Shown here piece by piece: positions 52,160 through 54,887 of a DNA stretch of 54,887 nucleotides; the first letter of the stretch is position 1, and each line of letters opens with the position of its first letter. Origin of the DNA: Candidatus Poribacteria bacterium (lineage in GTDB: Bacteria > Poribacteria > WGA-4E > WGA-3G); assembly GCA_028820845.1 (NCBI GenBank), contig JAPPII010000007.1, forward strand, positions 1-54,887, read 5' to 3'. A program made the position numbers and the translations under genes. A model generated the notes under the pieces. That model was given only the letters and a program-made list of their open reading frames with translations, ran no database searches and was not told where the DNA came from.

Positions 52160-53683
52160 ATGGCATCTATTGAGGTAGAAAACCTCGGTTTCACGTATCC
52201 GAGTCGCCAAATCCGCACACTGCGGGGCATTACCACCCGTGTCCTTTCCGGGGCGTTTGTGCTGCTAACGGGTCCAACAGGATGCGGCAAGTCCACATTG
52301 CTGAGGACACTCAACGGTTTAATCCCACACGCTTCGGCAGGAACACTCACTGGAAGGGTCCTTCTCAAGGGAAAGAATCTCGCTGCCCAACCCCTCGCCA
52401 CTACATGCCAACAGGTCGCACTCCTCTTCCAAGACCCTGAAGATCAACTCTTTTGCACTTTAGTTGAAGATGAGATTGCCTTTGGACTCGAAAATCTCGG
52501 TTTCTCGTCCGAGGAGATTCAAGAACGAATTGCTATCGCCTTAGAACAGGTGGGTCTGTCTGATTTCCAGAATCGGGAAATCTCATCGCTCTCAGGCGGT
52601 CAAAAACAGCGTATTGCCCTCGCTGCTATCTGTGCAATGCAACCCCAAGTCCTGCTTCTTGATGAACCTACCAGCCATCTCGATCCACAGGCAACACGCG
52701 ACATTCTCGATATCGTCGCGAAACTTAATAAAGAGATGGGAATAACCGTCATCTTAGCGACCCATCGAACTAAGGAAGTCGCGCCGCTGTGCGATCATGT
52801 ATGGCTAATGGATCAAGGACAACTCGTTCTTGATTTACCCAGAGTGGAAGCGTTTAAGGATTTCTCGCCGTATCAGCGTTTGGGTGTGCAAGTGCCTGTT
52901 GATAGGGAAACTGCGTCTGATACCCAACCATCCCGTCGGACAACTTCTATCGTTTCACCCTCAAAAAACTTTAGTCTGAGCGTCAATGAACTCTATTTTC
53001 GCTATCCAAATACCGATACAGATGCGGTGCAAGGAATCTCCTGTGAAGCGCAACACGGGGAGGTCTTCGCAATTATGGGCGCGAATGGGTCCGGTAAGAC
53101 AACCTTAATTCATCTCATTGCAGGTTTGCTGCGTCCATCGGCGGGGGAGGTGGCGATTGCTGGAAAGCCGCGAAAACGTATGAAACTCCATCAATTGGCT
53201 GGCGAAGTCGGGATCGTGTTTCAGAATCCAGATTTACTTCTACAGGCGAAGACCGTTCGCGATGAAGTCGCATTCGGTCCAAAAAATCTAAAGTTTTCAA
53301 GAAAGACACTTGAAGATCGGGTTAATCAAACAATCAGACGCTTCGACCTAACAGATATCGATTCAGAGGCACCGTATGCCTTGTCGCGAGGACAGCGTCA
53401 GCGCACTGCTGTCGCGGCAAATTTTTCGCTACGTCCACATATTTTTCTCCTTGATGAACCTACTACCGGTCAGGATGCACAACATCTCTATCAGTTGATG
53501 GATGAGCTCTGCAATGAAATCCGACGCGAGCATAAAGCCCTCATTTTCGCAACCCACGATACCGATCTCACCTTGAGATATGCCAACCGGGTCCTCTTGC
53601 TACGTGATGGACAGGTAATTTTTGATGGCAGCCCAGATACTGCCTTCAAGAACCCTGAACTCTTAGGGCAAGCCTCGCTATGA
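52160..53683 (+). CDS. ECF-type ABC transporter ATPase, two fused nucleotide-binding domains
   Basis: 507 residues, both halves complete. Half 1: Walker A GPTGCGKST, Q-loop LFQDPEDQLF, signature LSGGQKQRIALAA, Walker B VLLLDEPTSHLD. Half 2: Walker A GANGSGKTT, LIHLIAGLLRPSAG, signature in the variant SRGQRQRTAVAA, Walker B IFLLDEPTTGQD. The 'FQ(D/N)PED/DL' Q-loops are typical of EcfA/CbiO, which energise vitamin or metal uptake. No EcfT or S component is encoded nearby in the window. It lies 7 bases after the cobalamin-dependent radical SAM gene, without an obvious ribosome-binding site, so translational coupling is likely. Confidence 0.9.
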   Translation: MASIEVENLGFTYPSRQIRTLRGITTRVLSGAFVLLTGPTGCGKSTLLRTLNGLIPHASAGTLTGRVLLKGKNLAAQPLATTCQQVALLFQDPEDQLFCTLVEDEIAFGLENLGFSSEEIQERIAIALEQVGLSDFQNREISSLSGGQKQRIALAAICAMQPQVLLLDEPTSHLDPQATRDILDIVAKLNKEMGITVILATHRTKEVAPLCDHVWLMDQGQLVLDLPRVEAFKDFSPYQRLGVQVPVDRETASDTQPSRRTTSIVSPSKNFSLSVNELYFRYPNTDTDAVQGISCEAQHGEVFAIMGANGSGKTTLIHLIAGLLRPSAGEVAIAGKPRKRMKLHQLAGEVGIVFQNPDLLLQAKTVRDEVAFGPKNLKFSRKTLEDRVNQTIRRFDLTDIDSEAPYALSRGQRQRTAVAANFSLRPHIFLLDEPTTGQDAQHLYQLMDELCNEIRREHKALIFATHDTDLTLRYANRVLLLRDGQVIFDGSPDTAFKNPELLGQASL

Positions 53684-53745
53684 TGCACTTCGCCCTGGGG
53701 GACAGCCATTAAAGGAGTGAATCTTTTGCTCTTTTGCACCTAAAC

Positions 53746-53774
53746 TTGATAGTTTTTATCAAATGTGTTATATT
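53746..53774 (+). promoter_or_regulatory. Promoter of the MNT-HEPN gene
   Basis: TTGATA, a 17-base spacer and TATATT, with AAAGGAGGG about 9 bases beyond the -10. The leader would be only about 15 bases. Confidence 0.65.
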
Positions 53775-53795
53775 TCATCTCAAAGGAGGGTTTGC

Positions 53796-54575
53796 ATGGT
53801 CACCCAACAGGAGATTCAGGCCACTTGTGATGACATCGTGCGAGAATTCGCACCGCTACAAGTAATTCTCTTTGGCTCCTATGCGTATGGGACTCCCACG
53901 GAAGACTCAGATGTAGACCTACTTGTCGTGATGGATATTCCGAAATCGGAATTTCGCAACAAGGCGATAGAGATCCGACAGCGTATCTCATACCACTTTG
54001 GTCTGGATCTCTTAGTTCGTTCACCGAAAGAAATTGCGTATCGTGTATCATATAATGATTGGTTTCTCCGCGAGATCGCTGAAAAAGGCAAAGTGCTTCA
54101 TGGTGCCGATGCCAACTGCACTATCAAAAATCTACAAGACATGCATTACGGAGCGAATATTCTCAGAAAGGAAAAGGATTGCATGAATCCATTGACGCTG
54201 GAATGGATAGAGAAGGCTGAAAATGATTACGCTGCTGTCCAGCAGCTCCTGTTGGGATCAAATCCGCTGCATGATATTATCTGTTTCCATGCTCAGCAGT
54301 GTATTGAAAAATATCTCAAGGCATGGTTGCAGGAAGCGAATGTTCCTGTTCCGAGAACGCATAACCTTGAAGAATTGCTGGCGTTGATTATACCTACCTT
54401 GCCTGCTTGGTGCGATTGGCAACCTGACTTCAAGATAATCACGGAGTACGCGGTGGAATCTCGCTATCCCGGACCTTCAAGAACAGCAGAGAATACACAG
54501 CATGCAACACATATATGTAATGAGGTGCGTCAAGCCGTTCGCAGGCAGCTGAGACTTTCCGGTTCTGTTGATTGA
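53796..54575 (+). CDS. Single-chain MNT nucleotidyltransferase-HEPN protein
   Basis: 259 residues from the ATG at 53796, which has AAAGGAGGG 5 bases upstream. The N-terminal half is a minimal nucleotidyltransferase: VILFGSYAYGTPTEDSDVDLLVV gives the GSxxxG and DxD site. From about residue 130 (MNPLTLEWIEKAENDYAAVQ) it is a HEPN domain: CFHAQQCIEKYLKAWL, HNLEELLAL, EYAVESRYPG. In MNT-HEPN toxin-antitoxin pairs (HepT/MntA) these are separate genes, the MNT adenylylating the HEPN RNase. Here they share one frame. An internal ATG at 54184 with AAGGAAAAGG upstream could still release the HEPN half. Fused MNT-HEPN proteins are also known in archaea and cyanobacteria, so function as a toxin is uncertain. 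Confidence 0.88.
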   Translation: MVTQQEIQATCDDIVREFAPLQVILFGSYAYGTPTEDSDVDLLVVMDIPKSEFRNKAIEIRQRISYHFGLDLLVRSPKEIAYRVSYNDWFLREIAEKGKVLHGADANCTIKNLQDMHYGANILRKEKDCMNPLTLEWIEKAENDYAAVQQLLLGSNPLHDIICFHAQQCIEKYLKAWLQEANVPVPRTHNLEELLALIIPTLPAWCDWQPDFKIITEYAVESRYPGPSRTAENTQHATHICNEVRQAVRRQLRLSGSVD

Positions 54576-54619
54576 TTTGAAAAACAGAACCGTCCGGACC
54601 TCAGTACCTCACGAATAAT

Positions 54620-54648
54620 TTGACTTTTGGCGGTAAGTAGAGTATAAT
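54620..54648 (+). promoter_or_regulatory. Near-consensus promoter of the terminal secreted-protein gene
   Basis: TTGACT, a 17-base spacer and TATAAT, 36 bases before the start at 54685, which has AAGGAG. Confidence 0.75.
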
Positions 54649-54684
54649 TCGGGTTGTAACCCATTTTCATTAAGGAGAAATTGA

Positions 54685-54887
54685 ATGAAAATAAGTTCAA
54701 TATTTCATGTTTTGGCTTTTTTTTGGTATTACTGATATTCAGTATGCCTTTGGTTTCCCGCGCCCAAGAGAATTCTGTGCAGGTTGAAGCTATGACCGCT
54801 GCCGAATCAGACGCGAATCAAAGTGTTAATAGACTGACATTTATCAAAGTTGTGGTCCGACTACTAAAAGCGTTGCCTAAGAGCGTA
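54685..54887 (+). pseudogene. Partial secreted-protein gene with a frameshift in a poly-T tract
   Basis: AAGGAG and a good promoter precede MKISSIFHVLAFFW and an early stop (TGA at 54733-54735). Moving by one base after the run of eight T (54717-54724) gives a continuous frame, LVLLIFSMPLVSRAQENSVQ and on, to the window edge: a classic signal peptide ending at SRAQE. With nine T the frame would be whole. So this is a one-base deletion, a homopolymer sequencing error, or slippage-controlled expression. The gene runs off the window and its function is unknown. Confidence 0.6.

Noticed and set aside
1-54887. tRNA or rRNA genes
   Set aside because: I looked for T-loop and anticodon-stem patterns by eye and saw none that closed into a cloverleaf.

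Overview
The window looks like chromosome from an uncultured Gram-negative bacterium. My best guess is a Candidatus Poribacteria-like lineage. This is an inference from family content: three phytanoyl-CoA dioxygenase-type enzymes, a sulfatase, a Uma2-family protein, planctomycete-type haem-binding and leucine-rich-repeat secreted proteins with 'YPNPFNP' C-terminal sorting-type domains, and an Omp85 outer-membrane protein. No rRNA, tRNA or CRISPR array was recognised. Coding density is high, genes lie on both strands, and many intergenic gaps hold palindromic or inverted repeats. Sigma70-like promoters (TTGAxx, 16-18 bases, TATAAT or TAAAAT) are easy to find upstream of many transcription units.

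Layout. 1-490: remnant of a REP-associated (IS200-like) transposase followed by two REP-type hairpins. 490-6000: a DUF262/DUF1524 GmrSD-like nuclease, then a membrane-bound spermidine-synthase-like protein with a TPR tail. 6090-15331: aspS, a Uma2-family protein, and two large paralogous secreted proteins; one carries a dockerin-like module, the other two haem motifs and a cohesin-like module. 15461-24081: a forward series of a dicarboxylate symporter, an AI-2E-family permease with an inserted beta-propeller-like region, der, a 2-hydroxyacid dehydrogenase, an AzgA-type purine permease and a protein ending in an RNA polymerase alpha-CTD-like fold. 24325-30963: two divergent PhyH dioxygenases, then a reverse cluster (50-residue membrane protein, endonuclease V, unknown protein, sulfatase, aminotransferase). 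31361-34942: a tight reverse operon (unknown protein, esterase, mazG, nadD-like). 35162-36696: a cysteine-free thioredoxin-fold protein and a sugar-nucleotide epimerase, driven by a promoter back-to-back with that of the reverse operon. 36693-41397: zinc-ribbon protein, citramalate synthase, a DacB-like lipoprotein, and a third PhyH enzyme. 41555-44530: a Tat-exported sulfite-oxidase-like enzyme and superoxide dismutase, then a patatin. 44553-49891: desaturase, orphan antitoxin-like protein, pckG and an Omp85 protein. 50146-54887: B12-binding radical SAM enzyme, double ECF-type ATPase, a single-chain MNT-HEPN protein, and the start of a secreted protein broken by a poly-T frameshift.

Themes worth attention: (i) adjacent secreted cohesin-like and dockerin-like paralogues; (ii) lineage-specific insertions in four conserved proteins of one forward stretch (AspRS, symporter, AI-2E permease, Der); (iii) several families of intergenic palindromes and 'CAGTTATC'-type inverted repeats, one of which has apparently entered a coding sequence in frame; (iv) a translation-start cassette shared by two unrelated genes.
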